This document shows, piece by piece, positions 33,181-41,102 of a stretch of 41,260 nt of DNA. How positions within the stretch are numbered: position 1 is the first letter of the stretch; each line of letters begins with the position of its first letter. Both the position numbers and the translations under genes were made by a program. Source of the DNA: Bacteroidales bacterium UBA1197 (GTDB lineage: Bacteria > Bacteroidota > Bacteroidia > Bacteroidales > UBA932); contig DBYB01000026.1 of assembly GCA_002309995.1 (NCBI GenBank), forward strand, positions 77,775 through 119,034, given 5' to 3'. Below the pieces are notes generated by a model. That model made no database searches and was not told the DNA's origin. It saw only the letters and a list, made by a program, of their open reading frames with translations.

Positions 33181-34977
33181 CTAGCTGTCGAGTTTCAGCA
33201 CGGCCATAAAGGCGCTCTGGGGGACTTGGACGGTGCCGATCTGACGCATACGCTTCTTGCCTTCCTTCTGTTTCTCCAGCAGTTTGCGCTTACGGGTGAC
33301 GTCGCCGCCATAGCATTTGGCGGTGACGTCTTTTCGTACCTGCTTCACGGTCTCGCGGGCGATGATCTTGGCGCCGATGGCCGCCTGGATGGGGATGTCG
33401 AACTGCTGGCGGGGGATGAGGTCCTTCAGCTTCTCGCACATCTTGCGTCCGAAGGTGTAGGCGTTGTCTTCGTGAATCAGGGTGGAAAGCGCGTCGGCGG
33501 GCTCGCCGTTCAGCAGGATGTCCAGCTTCACGAGCTTCGCGGGACGGTAGCCGGTGATGTGGTAGTCGAACGAGGCGTATCCCTTGGAGATGGTCTTCAG
33601 CTTGTCGTAGAAGTCGAACACAATCTCGCTCAGCGGCATATCGTAGTTGAGCTCCACGCGCTCGGCGGTGATGTAGTGCTGGCTCACCAGCGTGCCGCGG
33701 CGGTCGAGGCAGAGCTTCATTATCGGCCCGAAGAATTCGCTCTTGGAGATTATCTGGGCGCGGATGTACGGCTCCTCGATGTGGTCAATCAGCGTGGGCG
33801 CCGGGAGGCCGGAGGGATTGTGGACGTCGAGCACCTCGCCCTGCATCGTATAGACCTTGTAGGATACGTTGGGCACGGTGGTGATCACGTCCATATCGAA
33901 CTCGCGGAAGAGGCGCTCCTGCACGATTTCGAGGTGCAGCAGGCCCAGGAAGCCGCAGCGGAAGCCGCTTCCCAGCGCCAGCGAGCTCTCAGGCTCGTAT
34001 ACGAAGGAGGCATCGTTCAACTGGAACTTCTCCAGTACGGCACGGAGTTCCTCGAACTTGTCGGCCTGCACGGGGTACATACCCGCGAACACCATCGGCT
34101 TCACTTCCTCGAAGCCGGCAATCGCCTGTGAGCACGGGTTCACCACGTGCGTTATGGTATCGCCCACCTTCACCTCCACGGCACTCTTGATGCCGGTGAT
34201 GATGTATCCCACGTCGCCGCAGCCCACTTCGTCGCCGGGAATGAGCTTCATCTTGAGGGAGCCCACCTCCTCCACCTCGTAGTCCTTGCCGGTGGCGAAG
34301 AACTTCACCTTGTCGCCCTTGCGTATGCTGCCGTTGGCAATCTTGAAGTAGGCGATTACGCCACGGAAGGAGTTGAACACTGAGTCGAAGATCAACGCCT
34401 GAAGGGGAGCGGACGGGTCGCCGGTGGGTGCGGGAATCTTGTCCACGATGGCGTCCAGGATGGGGGCCACCCCCTCGCCGGTGCGGGCGGAGACCTTGAA
34501 CACGTCGTCGGGATCGCAGCCCAGCAGGTCGCAGATCTCGTCCGTCACCACTTCCGGCTGCGCGGATTCCATATCTATCTTGTTGAGCACGGGGATGATT
34601 TCGAGCCCGTGGTCGATGGCCATATAGAGGTTGGAAATGGTCTGTGCCTGCACGCCCTGCGAAGCGTCCACCACCAGCAGTGCGCCCTCGCAGGAGGCGA
34701 TGCTGCGGGAGACCTCGTAGGAGAAGTCCACGTGGCCCGGAGTGTCGATGAGGTTGAGGCGGTACTCGCCGTCGGGGCGGGCGTAACGCATTTGGATGGC
34801 GTGGCTCTTGATGGTGATGCCTTTCTCCTTCTCCAGGTCCATATCGTCCAGCACCTGGTTCTCCATATCGCGTGCGGAGAGGGTGCTGGTGAGCTCCAGC
34901 AGACGGTCGGCCAGGGTGCTCTTACCGTGGTCTATGTGGGCTATGATGCAGAAATTGCGGATGCGGTTCATTTCCAT
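33181..34977 (-). CDS. lepA: Translation elongation factor 4 (LepA)
   Basis: A 598-residue ribosome-bound GTPase that back-translocates or remodels stalled ribosomes. It is full length. GTPase motifs: AHIDHGKST (G1), DTPGHVDFSYE (G3) and LNKIDM (G4). The EF-G-like domains and the LepA-specific C terminus with EKQKEGKKRMRQIG are intact. The start could be the ATG at 34977 or, two codons later, that at 34971 (MNRIRNF), which fits the usual family start better. The -7 box TATCTTTG (34986-34993) ends eight bases before the first ATG, so the leader is very short either way. It is divergent from the transketolase operon. Confidence 0.97.
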   Translation of the reverse strand: MEMNRIRNFCIIAHIDHGKSTLADRLLELTSTLSARDMENQVLDDMDLEKEKGITIKSHAIQMRYARPDGEYRLNLIDTPGHVDFSYEVSRSIASCEGALLVVDASQGVQAQTISNLYMAIDHGLEIIPVLNKIDMESAQPEVVTDEICDLLGCDPDDVFKVSARTGEGVAPILDAIVDKIPAPTGDPSAPLQALIFDSVFNSFRGVIAYFKIANGSIRKGDKVKFFATGKDYEVEEVGSLKMKLIPGDEVGCGDVGYIITGIKSAVEVKVGDTITHVVNPCSQAIAGFEEVKPMVFAGMYPVQADKFEELRAVLEKFQLNDASFVYEPESSLALGSGFRCGFLGLLHLEIVQERLFREFDMDVITTVPNVSYKVYTMQGEVLDVHNPSGLPAPTLIDHIEEPYIRAQIISKSEFFGPIMKLCLDRRGTLVSQHYITAERVELNYDMPLSEIVFDFYDKLKTISKGYASFDYHITGYRPAKLVKLDILLNGEPADALSTLIHEDNAYTFGRKMCEKLKDLIPRQQFDIPIQAAIGAKIIARETVKQVRKDVTAKCYGGDVTRKRKLLEKQKEGKKRMRQIGTVQVPQSAFMAVLKLDS

Positions 34978-34985
34978 AACGGATG

Positions 34986-34993
34986 CAAAGATA
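34986..34993 (-). promoter_or_regulatory. -7 box (TATCTTTG) of lepA
   Basis: An exact TAnnTTTG match on the minus strand within the 64-bp divergent spacer. Confidence 0.6.
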
Positions 34994-35005
34994 AGCTAAA
35001 TTTAC

Positions 35006-35013
35006 TATATTTG
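35006..35013 (+). promoter_or_regulatory. -7 box (TATATTTG) of the transketolase operon
   Basis: An exact TAnnTTTG match on the plus strand, 28 bases before the ATG at 35042 and 12 bases from the oppositely oriented lepA box. Confidence 0.6.
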
Positions 35014-35041
35014 TGAATTGACACTAAAATCTCAATATTAT

Positions 35042-35881
35042 ATGGCAACAGCTCAAGAATTAGGCAAAATCGCCTCTCAGGTCCGCAGGGACATAGTCAG
35101 AATGGTCTGCACCGCAAAATCCGGCCACCCGGGTGGCTCGCTCGGTATCACCGACGTGCTGACCACCTTGTATTTCAGCGAGATGAAGCACGATCCCAAA
35201 ACCTGGCGCCGCGACGCCAAGGGGCAGGACGCATTCATAATTTCCGCCGGACACCTGGCTCCGGTATATTATTCCGTGCTGGCACGCGCCGGCTACTTTG
35301 AGCCGAAGGAACTCGGTACCCTCCGCAAGTTCGGCTCCCGCCTTCAGGGGCACCCTTGCATTACCGACGCTCTCCCGGGAGTCTTCCAGAGCTCCGGCTC
35401 GCTTGGCCAGGGCCTCTCCTGCGCCGCCGGCATCGCCTTGGGCAAGAAGATTGACGGCGACGGCACCCGCGTGTTCTGCCTGCTGGGCGACGGCGAGAGC
35501 GAGGAAGGCCAGATCTGGGAGGCCGGAATGTGGGCTGCGCACCACGGTCTGGATAACCTGGTGGCCTTCACCGACTGGAACGGCCAGCAGATCGACGGCC
35601 CCGTCGAGAACGTGGGCGGCGTAGGGGACCTGCGCGACAAGTGGACCGCCTTCGGCTGGGAAGTGATCGAGGCCGATGGCCACGATTACGAGTCCATTCA
35701 GAAGGCCTTCGAAATCGCACGTGCCGCCAACGGCAAGCCCAAGATGATACTCTTCCGCACCGAGATGGGTCACGGCGTCGATTTCATGGCCGGCACCCAC
35801 AAATGGCACGGCAAAGCCCCCAGCCCCGAGCAGTGCGCCGCCGCAATGACACAACTGGAAGAAACCTTAGGAGATTATTAG
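35042..35881 (+). CDS. Transketolase, N-terminal (TPP-binding) subunit
   Basis: A 279-residue N-terminal half of a split transketolase. It binds thiamine diphosphate through SGHPGGSLG, AGHLAPVYY and the GDGESEEGQIWEAGMWA-to-DWN motif. Transketolase moves two-carbon units in the non-oxidative pentose phosphate pathway. The ATG at 35042 (MATAQELGK) is preferred over an upstream TTG in frame at 35018. The C-terminal half is the next gene, seven bases downstream. The split form occurs in many anaerobes and is not a broken gene: each part has a normal start, stop and length. Confidence 0.94.
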   Translation: MATAQELGKIASQVRRDIVRMVCTAKSGHPGGSLGITDVLTTLYFSEMKHDPKTWRRDAKGQDAFIISAGHLAPVYYSVLARAGYFEPKELGTLRKFGSRLQGHPCITDALPGVFQSSGSLGQGLSCAAGIALGKKIDGDGTRVFCLLGDGESEEGQIWEAGMWAAHHGLDNLVAFTDWNGQQIDGPVENVGGVGDLRDKWTAFGWEVIEADGHDYESIQKAFEIARAANGKPKMILFRTEMGHGVDFMAGTHKWHGKAPSPEQCAAAMTQLEETLGDY

Positions 35882-35888
35882 AATTTTT

Positions 35889-36842
35889 ATGAAAAAATAC
35901 ACAGACCAGGGTAAGGTTGATACCCGAAGCGGCTTCGGAGCAGGGCTCGTGGAAGCCGGACGCAAGGACGAAAGAGTACTTGCTCTCACCGCAGACTTGA
36001 AAGGATCTCTGAAGATGGACGCTTTTGCGGCCGAGTTCCCGGAGAGGTTTATACAGTGCGGCATCGCCGAGGCCAATATGGTTGGCGTTGCGGCGGGCCT
36101 CGCGATTACCGGCAAGGTGCCTTTCATCGGCTCTTTTGCCGAGTTCGTCACCGGCCGCGTCTATGACCAGCTGCGCCAGGAGGTGGCATACGGCCACACC
36201 AACGTGAAGATCGCATCCTCTCACGCCGGAATCACCCTCGGCGAGGATGGTGCTACGCACCAGACGATGGAGGATATCGCTCTGATGCGAGCTCTCCCCG
36301 GAATGGCCGTGGTGGTGCCTTGCGATTACAATCAGACCAAGAACGCAACGGTAGCTGCCGCCGAGTGGGACGGCCCCGTGTACCTGCGCTTCGGCCGCCC
36401 GGCGGTGCCCAATTTCACCGGCGCTGACGAGCCTTTCGAAATAGGCAAGGTGTATAATCTCAACGAGGGCAAGGACGTAACCATCCTGGCTTGCGGCCAC
36501 CTGGTGTGGGAGGCGCTGCAGGCCGCCGAGGCCCTTGAGGCCGAGGGCATCAGCGCCGAGGTGCTGAACGTGGCAACCGTCAAGCCGCTGGATGAGGCGG
36601 CTGTCGTGGCTTCCCTGAAGAAGACCGGCTGCGCAGTTGTTGCCGAGGAGCACAACTGGGCCGGAGGTCTCGGCGAGGCCGTTGCAGGTATCGCTGCCGC
36701 CAAGCTCCCGACTCCCATTGAGTTCGTGAACGGCGAAGACAAGTTCGGCCAGTCCGGCACTCCCGCCGAGCTTATGAAGGCCTGGGGATTTGACGCCGCC
36801 GGCATCGCTGCCGCCGCCCGTAAAGCAATCGCCCGTAAATGA
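35889..36842 (+). CDS. Transketolase, C-terminal (pyrimidine-binding) subunit
   Basis: A 317-residue partner of the preceding subunit. It carries the pyrimidine domain with FIQCGIAEANMVGVAAGLA, in which the Glu activates the TPP aminopyrimidine, followed by GLAITGKVPFIGSFAEF and SHAGITLGEDGATHQ. A C-terminal transketolase domain follows (VTILACGHLVWEALQAAE, then VVAEEHNWAGGLGEAVA). The dimer of the two gene products would form the complete enzyme. The stop TGA overlaps the ATG of the next gene by four bases (ATGA). Confidence 0.94.
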   Translation: MKKYTDQGKVDTRSGFGAGLVEAGRKDERVLALTADLKGSLKMDAFAAEFPERFIQCGIAEANMVGVAAGLAITGKVPFIGSFAEFVTGRVYDQLRQEVAYGHTNVKIASSHAGITLGEDGATHQTMEDIALMRALPGMAVVVPCDYNQTKNATVAAAEWDGPVYLRFGRPAVPNFTGADEPFEIGKVYNLNEGKDVTILACGHLVWEALQAAEALEAEGISAEVLNVATVKPLDEAAVVASLKKTGCAVVAEEHNWAGGLGEAVAGIAAAKLPTPIEFVNGEDKFGQSGTPAELMKAWGFDAAGIAAAARKAIARK

Positions 36843-37297
36843 GGTACCTGATTCGCGCTCTTAAGTATTACGTGCAGCTGATGGTTATCCTGACGCTGAT
36901 TATCGTGATACTGATAGTGGCCAAAGTGGTGGCCGCAGACATATCGCAGATATTCGTCAACGGATACGACTCACTGTGGCAGATTGCCCTGCTGATGGCG
37001 GTTTTCGCTGGCATCTACCCCCGGTTCGGCTATACCAACCAGCAGGTGGTGGTGCCCGGTTCCGACGAAGAGACGCTTCCGCTGGTGGAGAAGGTGATGG
37101 CGGCGCACGGCTACGTCAAGGAAACCCGTAGCGACGGCGTGCTGGCCTACCGCAAGCTCTCCGCCGGCACCCGTCTCCTGCGTATGTGGGAAGACCGCAT
37201 CACCGTGACGCGATTCGTGAGCGGATACGGGCTGGAGGGCCCCGGCAAGGACGTCGTCCGTCTGGCGAACGCCCTGCGAAGCGCCTCCGAAGAATAG
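36839..37297 (+). CDS. Uncharacterised two-span membrane protein
   Basis: A 152-residue protein that I do not recognise as a named family. Two hydrophobic segments lie near the N terminus (about 13-35, VQLMVILTLIIVILIVAKVV; about 46-62, LWQIALLMAVFAGIYPRF). A soluble domain of about 85 residues follows (ETLPLVEKVMAAHGYVKETR, then LRMWEDRITVTRF) that looks alpha/beta. It is translationally coupled to the transketolase gene by ATGA and lies 13 bases before the GH3 gene, so it is probably co-expressed, but nothing in the sequence ties it to sugar metabolism. Confidence 0.75.
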   Translation: MRYLIRALKYYVQLMVILTLIIVILIVAKVVAADISQIFVNGYDSLWQIALLMAVFAGIYPRFGYTNQQVVVPGSDEETLPLVEKVMAAHGYVKETRSDGVLAYRKLSAGTRLLRMWEDRITVTRFVSGYGLEGPGKDVVRLANALRSASEE

Positions 37298-37310
37298 TAA
37301 TCAGTTTGTT

Positions 37311-39359
37311 ATGAAAAGAATCATTATAATTGCCGCCGTGCTGCTTGCTGCCGTCGGAGCGCAGGCACAGGTCATTTCATCCGACGATATCGACCGCGCA
37401 CGTGCGCTGGTTCGCCAGATGACGCTCGAGGAGAAGTGCGCCCTCATCACGGGCCACGAAGACGGATTCCATACCGCCGCCATCGAGCGCCTCGACATCC
37501 CGTCGGTGCGAATGGCCGACGGCCCCCAGGGCGTGCGCAACAAGACGCACAGCACTTATTATCCATGCGGCGTCAGCCTCGCCGCCTCCTTCAACCGCGA
37601 GGTGGCTTACGGCGTTGGCACCGGCATCGGCTGGGACGCATCGGCCCGCGGCGTGCGCATTATGCTCTGCCCGGGAGTGAACATCTACCGTTCGCCCCTC
37701 TGCGGCCGCAACTTCGAGTACTACGGCGAGGATCCCTATCTGGCAAGCGAGACGGCGCTGCAGTACATCAACGGTATGCAGGAGCAGCGCGTGATGGCCA
37801 CCATCAAGCATTTCGCCCTCAATAATCAGGAGTTCGACCGCCACTGGACCGCATCCATGGCCGACGAGCGCACGATGAACGAAATCTACCTGCCGACCTT
37901 CCGCAAGGCGGTGGAGAAGGGGCACGTGGGCGCCGTGATGACCAGCTACAATCCCGTTAACGGCGTGCACGCCGCGGAGAGTGCCGACCTTATCGGCTAC
38001 CTGCGCAAGTGGGGCCACAAGGGCATAGTGATGTCGGATTGGACATCCACCTATACCACTCTGGGCTGCGTCAACAGCGGGCTCGACCTTGAGATGCCGG
38101 CTGGCTATGTGCTTAACTATGAGGCCGTTCGCGAGCTGGTGGAGAACGGCGTGGTAAGCGTTTTCGCCATCGACCGCAAGTGCATCCACATCCTTTCGGC
38201 GTACTCAGCCTTCGGCCTGCTGGACCAGCCGATGCTGGATGAGTCCATCCCGGAGAACAATATACCCTCCCGCCTGAAGGCCTATGCGGCCGCGCTCGAG
38301 GGACCGGTGCTCCTCAAGAACGACGGCATCCTCCCCATCAAGCCTTCCAAGAAGAACCGTATCGTGGTGCTCGGCCCCAACGCCGACTGCATCCCTTACG
38401 GCGGCGGCTCTGGCAGAATGTCTCCCATCGAGGGCACGACGACCACTCTGTATCAGGGACTCGCGGCGCTCGGAAAGAAGTACTCCACCGTCCTTATGGA
38501 TTGGCAGGACATCGACGAGGAGGTTCTGGCCAAGGCTACCACGGTGGTGCTGGCCGTCGGCTTTAACCACGATACCGAGACGGAGGGCGCCGACCGCACC
38601 TACAGCCTGCCTGCCGGGCAGAATGAGCTGATCGCCAAAGTGGCGGCCATCAATCCGAACGTGTTGGTGGTGGCAAACAGCGGCGGCGAGTTCGACGTGA
38701 CCCCCTGGATCGACAGCGTGAAGGGCCTCCTGATGGCCTGGTACGGCGGGCAGGAGAGCGGACGCGCGCTTGCGGACATCATCTCCGGTGCCGTGTCGCC
38801 TTCCGGGCGTCTGCCGTTCACCTTCTGGGGCTCGGAGGAGAAGAATCCGGCCGCGAAGTACTATCACGCCAGCGTTCCCGAGGTCTCCAAGACCAAGAAG
38901 AACCGCGACCCGTATCCTTATGCCGAGTACCGCGAGGGCGTGTTCGTGGGTTACCGTGGCGTGGAGCGCTTCAGCGTTGAGCCTATGTACCCCTTCGGCT
39001 ACGGCCTGACCTACGGCAAGTTCGAGTACTCCGACGCTTCCGTGGAGAAGGTCGGCCTCGTGTATAAGGTGATTTTCAAGGTGAAGAACGTGAGCAAGGT
39101 GGCCGCGTCTGTGGTGCCGCAGGTGTATGTCTCCTGCGTTAAGCCCACCCTCCCCAGGCCCGCGAAGGAGCTTAAGGGCTACGACAAACTCTGCCTGGCT
39201 CCCGGCGCCGAGCAGGAGGTCTGCATCGACCTCACCCCCGAGTCCTTCGGCCACTACAGCATCCCCGAGCACGACTGGGTCGTCGACCAGGGCGACTACC
39301 GCATCCTCATCGCCGACTCCTCCTCCGACATCCGCCTCGAACTACCGGTAACCCTGTAG
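37311..39359 (+). CDS. Glycoside hydrolase family 3 (beta-glucosidase-like)
   Basis: A 682-residue exported enzyme with signal peptide MKRIIIIAAVLLAAVGAQAQ. The GH3 N-terminal barrel (about 30-280) has the substrate-binding ATIKHFALNNQE and the nucleophile motif GIVMSDW, with Asp243. The C-terminal alpha/beta sandwich (about 320-520) has VLLKNDGILPI and GGGSGRM. A fibronectin III-like end follows (PLFPFGYGLTYG-type sequence YPFGYGLTYGKFEY). It cleaves terminal beta-linked sugars, but the exact glycan cannot be told. No lipobox, so periplasmic or secreted. It lies 13 bases after the small membrane protein without a visible promoter, and a good terminator follows at 39471-39515. Confidence 0.92.
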   Translation: MKRIIIIAAVLLAAVGAQAQVISSDDIDRARALVRQMTLEEKCALITGHEDGFHTAAIERLDIPSVRMADGPQGVRNKTHSTYYPCGVSLAASFNREVAYGVGTGIGWDASARGVRIMLCPGVNIYRSPLCGRNFEYYGEDPYLASETALQYINGMQEQRVMATIKHFALNNQEFDRHWTASMADERTMNEIYLPTFRKAVEKGHVGAVMTSYNPVNGVHAAESADLIGYLRKWGHKGIVMSDWTSTYTTLGCVNSGLDLEMPAGYVLNYEAVRELVENGVVSVFAIDRKCIHILSAYSAFGLLDQPMLDESIPENNIPSRLKAYAAALEGPVLLKNDGILPIKPSKKNRIVVLGPNADCIPYGGGSGRMSPIEGTTTTLYQGLAALGKKYSTVLMDWQDIDEEVLAKATTVVLAVGFNHDTETEGADRTYSLPAGQNELIAKVAAINPNVLVVANSGGEFDVTPWIDSVKGLLMAWYGGQESGRALADIISGAVSPSGRLPFTFWGSEEKNPAAKYYHASVPEVSKTKKNRDPYPYAEYREGVFVGYRGVERFSVEPMYPFGYGLTYGKFEYSDASVEKVGLVYKVIFKVKNVSKVAASVVPQVYVSCVKPTLPRPAKELKGYDKLCLAPGAEQEVCIDLTPESFGHYSIPEHDWVVDQGDYRILIADSSSDIRLELPVTL

Positions 39360-39386
39360 GCCGCCCTCCGCTCCGCAGAAATCGGC
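39360..39386 (+). repeat. Dispersed repeat CCRCC-N-TCCGCTNCGCAGAAATCG, partial copy 1
   Basis: Directly after the GH3 stop. It matches the copies at 39555-39584 and 41103-41132 at all but a few positions. Confidence 0.65.
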
Positions 39387-39404
39387 GTCTTCCATTCCGG
39401 TCCC

Positions 39405-39432
39405 TGTCATCCTGAGCGCAGCGAAGGATCTC
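39405..39432 (+). repeat. Intergenic repeat of the TCATCCTGAGCGCAGCGAAGG type
   Basis: This sequence resembles a short intergenic repeat seen in many unrelated bacterial genomes. One copy in this window. Confidence 0.5.
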
Positions 39433-39470
39433 CTCTGTTTTCTACAACCATTAGATTTTCAATTACTTCC

Positions 39471-39515
39471 GTATCTCCTATGCGCATTTTTACGCACAGG
39501 AGATACAGTTTTTAT
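39471..39515 (+). terminator. Rho-independent terminator after the GH3 gene
   Basis: The arms GTATCTCCT (39471-39479) and AGGAGATAC (39498-39506) pair perfectly. Inside them TGCG (39481-39484) pairs with CGCA (39493-39496), leaving an eight-base loop. The hairpin is followed by AGTTTTTATT. It lies 110 bases after the GH3 stop. Confidence 0.7.
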
Positions 39516-39554
39516 TGACTGTCAGCATCTTACGAAAAACGGCAATTTACGCCG

Positions 39555-39614
39555 GAAGCCACCATCCGCTACGCAGAAATCGACCATTTTTTGAATCACG
39601 GGCGGCCACTGTTT
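39555..39614 (+). repeat. Dispersed repeat modules, copy 2
   Basis: Module 1 (39555-39584) matches 41103-41132 with two differences in 30 bases. Module 2 (39597-39614, CACGGGCGGCCACTGTTT) is identical to 41243-41260. Here the modules are 12 bases apart; in the other copy they are 110 apart. Confidence 0.75.
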
Positions 39615-39657
39615 CCGGAGCCGATTCCTGCCTCCGCTCCGGCGTCTTCCTCCTCCC

Positions 39658-39682
39658 TCATTCCGGGCTTGACCCGGAATCT
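39658..39682 (+). repeat. Short palindromic intergenic repeat (ATTCCGGG-CTTGA-CCCGGAAT)
   Basis: A perfect 8-bp stem with a five-base loop. It is of the REP-like type found between genes in many bacteria. One copy in this window. Confidence 0.6.
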
Positions 39683-39704
39683 CCCTGCTGCCTTGTCCCC
39701 CTCC

Positions 39705-39820
39705 TGTCACGAAATCCACCTGAGAGCCGTTTTATGGATTTCGTGGCACCGATTTGGTCGATAATGTCCGTTTCTGTGTCACGAGATACATCTAGAGGGT
39801 CTGTGATGGATTTCGAGACA
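39705..39820 (+). repeat. Twin-palindrome element, diverged copy 3
   Basis: Four 14-mers related to TGTCACGAAATMCA start at 39705, 39735, 39777 and 39807 in alternating orientation, with exactly the spacing of copies 1 and 2. The loops and the spacer are different in sequence but equal in length. The GC-rich left part of copies 1 and 2 is missing. The remaining DNA up to the Rpn gene (39821-39993) is AT-rich and contains only the inverted repeat at 39893-39931. Confidence 0.85.
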
Positions 39821-39892
39821 TTGGTTGCAGCGGTAAACTTTCTTCAGTTTTAATAAAGAATCCGCAATACAATTCTTTGTACTTCCTGCCAG

Positions 39893-39931
39893 TCGAAAAA
39901 ATCAGCAAAACCTGCTATACGATTTTTTCGA
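39893..39931. other. 11-bp inverted repeat upstream of the Rpn gene
   Basis: TCGAAAAAATC (39893-39903) and GATTTTTTCGA (39921-39931) pair perfectly around a 17-base loop. A/T runs on both sides of the hairpin would suit a two-way terminator or an operator. Confidence 0.5.
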
Positions 39932-39993
39932 TTCCATTGAAGTTCGGGAAATACTTCCCATCTTCGCGGCTGTAATACTTAACCTGTTAAATT

Positions 39994-40881
39994 ATGGATG
40001 ATTTTCTTAAACCTATTTTCATTGACTTGCGTTACGACTTTGCGTTCAAGTCAATTTTTGGTTCTCAGGGCAATGAGGACCTTCTGTTAAAACTAATCAA
40101 TGCTATCCTTCCGGAGAAGCACTTTACGAGCGTAAGCCTTATGAACAATGAGCAGATGGGACTTCGCAAGGAGTCGCGCAAGGCCGTGTTCGATGTTTTC
40201 GCTACGACATCCGATGGCTCGGACTTCACCATCGAGATGCAGTTAAATGACCAGGCGGACTTCAACCAGCGAATGGTTTTCTATTCGTCATTCCCGGTGC
40301 AGAATCTCGTAAAGAAAGGGAATGGTAAGCCCGGAGAACCAGAACTGTACTACACCTTCCCGCACGTGTATGTTATCGGAATTACTGATTTCATTATGTC
40401 GGGCGTGCCTGACACGAGTGAGATGATTAATTCGTATTCCATCCGCAATGAGAAGCATCTGAGCAATCCGCTGACCGACAAGGTGACGTATGTGACGGTA
40501 GAACTGCCAAAACTAACCAAGTCTCTAGCCGAACTCTCAACCCCGGAGGACTTCCTGTTTTATGCAATAAAGAACATCGGAACTATGAAGGCGATGCCTA
40601 AAGAATTCAAGGGGAAGGGTTTGGATAAGTTATTTGATTTGTGTAGATTTGCCAGTATGACAGAAGCACAACAAAGACAATACATCGCGGAGATGATGGC
40701 GAAGTTCGACGAGGGCAGTCGCATCGCCACGGCAATTGAAAAAGGCATAAAGGAAGGCAAAGCGGAAGGACAATCCCAGGCTAAGGCAGAAGTTGCCAAG
40801 GCAATGAAGGAGAAGGGACTTCCGATTGAAATGATTTGCGAGGTTACGGGGCTTTCACAAGAATCTGTAGAGGCCTTGTAA
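39994..40881 (+). CDS. Rpn family recombination-promoting nuclease / PD-(D/E)XK putative transposase
   Basis: A 295-residue protein of the Rpn (PDDEXK_2) family. The N terminus has IDLRYDFAFKSIFGSQGNEDLLLKLINAIL. The nuclease core has the Asp of VFDVFATTSDG and the EMQ of FTIEMQLNDQADF. RMVFYSSFPVQN and a helical C terminus with an IEKGIKEGKAEGQSQAKAE coil follow. Relatives cleave DNA and raise recombination; some are called transposases, but they do not have the form of an IS. GC is low compared with the window average and CATG is absent. A small palindrome TTAAC-CT-GTTAA ends three bases before the ATG. It is surrounded by repeats. Recent arrival is likely; current activity is unknown. Confidence 0.85.
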   Translation: MDDFLKPIFIDLRYDFAFKSIFGSQGNEDLLLKLINAILPEKHFTSVSLMNNEQMGLRKESRKAVFDVFATTSDGSDFTIEMQLNDQADFNQRMVFYSSFPVQNLVKKGNGKPGEPELYYTFPHVYVIGITDFIMSGVPDTSEMINSYSIRNEKHLSNPLTDKVTYVTVELPKLTKSLAELSTPEDFLFYAIKNIGTMKAMPKEFKGKGLDKLFDLCRFASMTEAQQRQYIAEMMAKFDEGSRIATAIEKGIKEGKAEGQSQAKAEVAKAMKEKGLPIEMICEVTGLSQESVEAL

Positions 40882-40902
40882 AGAAACTGTCGCTTGAACT
40901 AT

Positions 40903-40941
40903 AACCGCCACCGCAGGTCGAGAATCCTTGCGGTGGCGGTT
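40903..40941 (+). terminator. Strong hairpin after the Rpn gene, possible terminator
   Basis: AACCGCCACCGCA (40903-40915) and TGCGGTGGCGGTT (40929-40941) form a perfect 13-bp stem around a 13-base loop, 22 bases after the stop. Only four T residues follow, so termination may be weak. The rest of the 379-bp end region holds repeats and no gene that I can support. Confidence 0.55.
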
Positions 40942-40980
40942 TTCGAGTTGTCCTAGCGTACAAAGTCTAATAACTGGTCT

Positions 40981-41069
40981 CAGACCTTGAACATGAGAAT
41001 GCCGGTAGAGTGTGTTAAGGAGCAGTTTTGGTGTGTAAGGTCTATCAACCAAAAACAGACCTTGAACAT
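40981..41069 (+). repeat. 14-bp direct repeat CAGACCTTGAACAT
   Basis: Identical copies at 40981-40994 and 41056-41069, 75 bases apart. The first copy contains one of the few CATG tetramers of the window in its overlap with the following G. Confidence 0.6.
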
Positions 41070-41102
41070 CTTAGTACATTATTCCAAAGCAAACAGCTTC
41101 CA

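Noticed and set aside
35042..36842. Transketolase broken by a frameshift
   Set aside because: Each half has a proper start, stop and normal length, and the split form is common in anaerobes.
39515..39853. 112-codon open frame after the GH3 gene
   Set aside because: It starts at TTG and is made up of three different repeats; no domain and no promoter.
39994..40881. Rpn gene as the transposase of an insertion sequence
   Set aside because: No terminal inverted repeats or target duplication can be seen at the gene ends; relatives are nucleases, not IS transposases.
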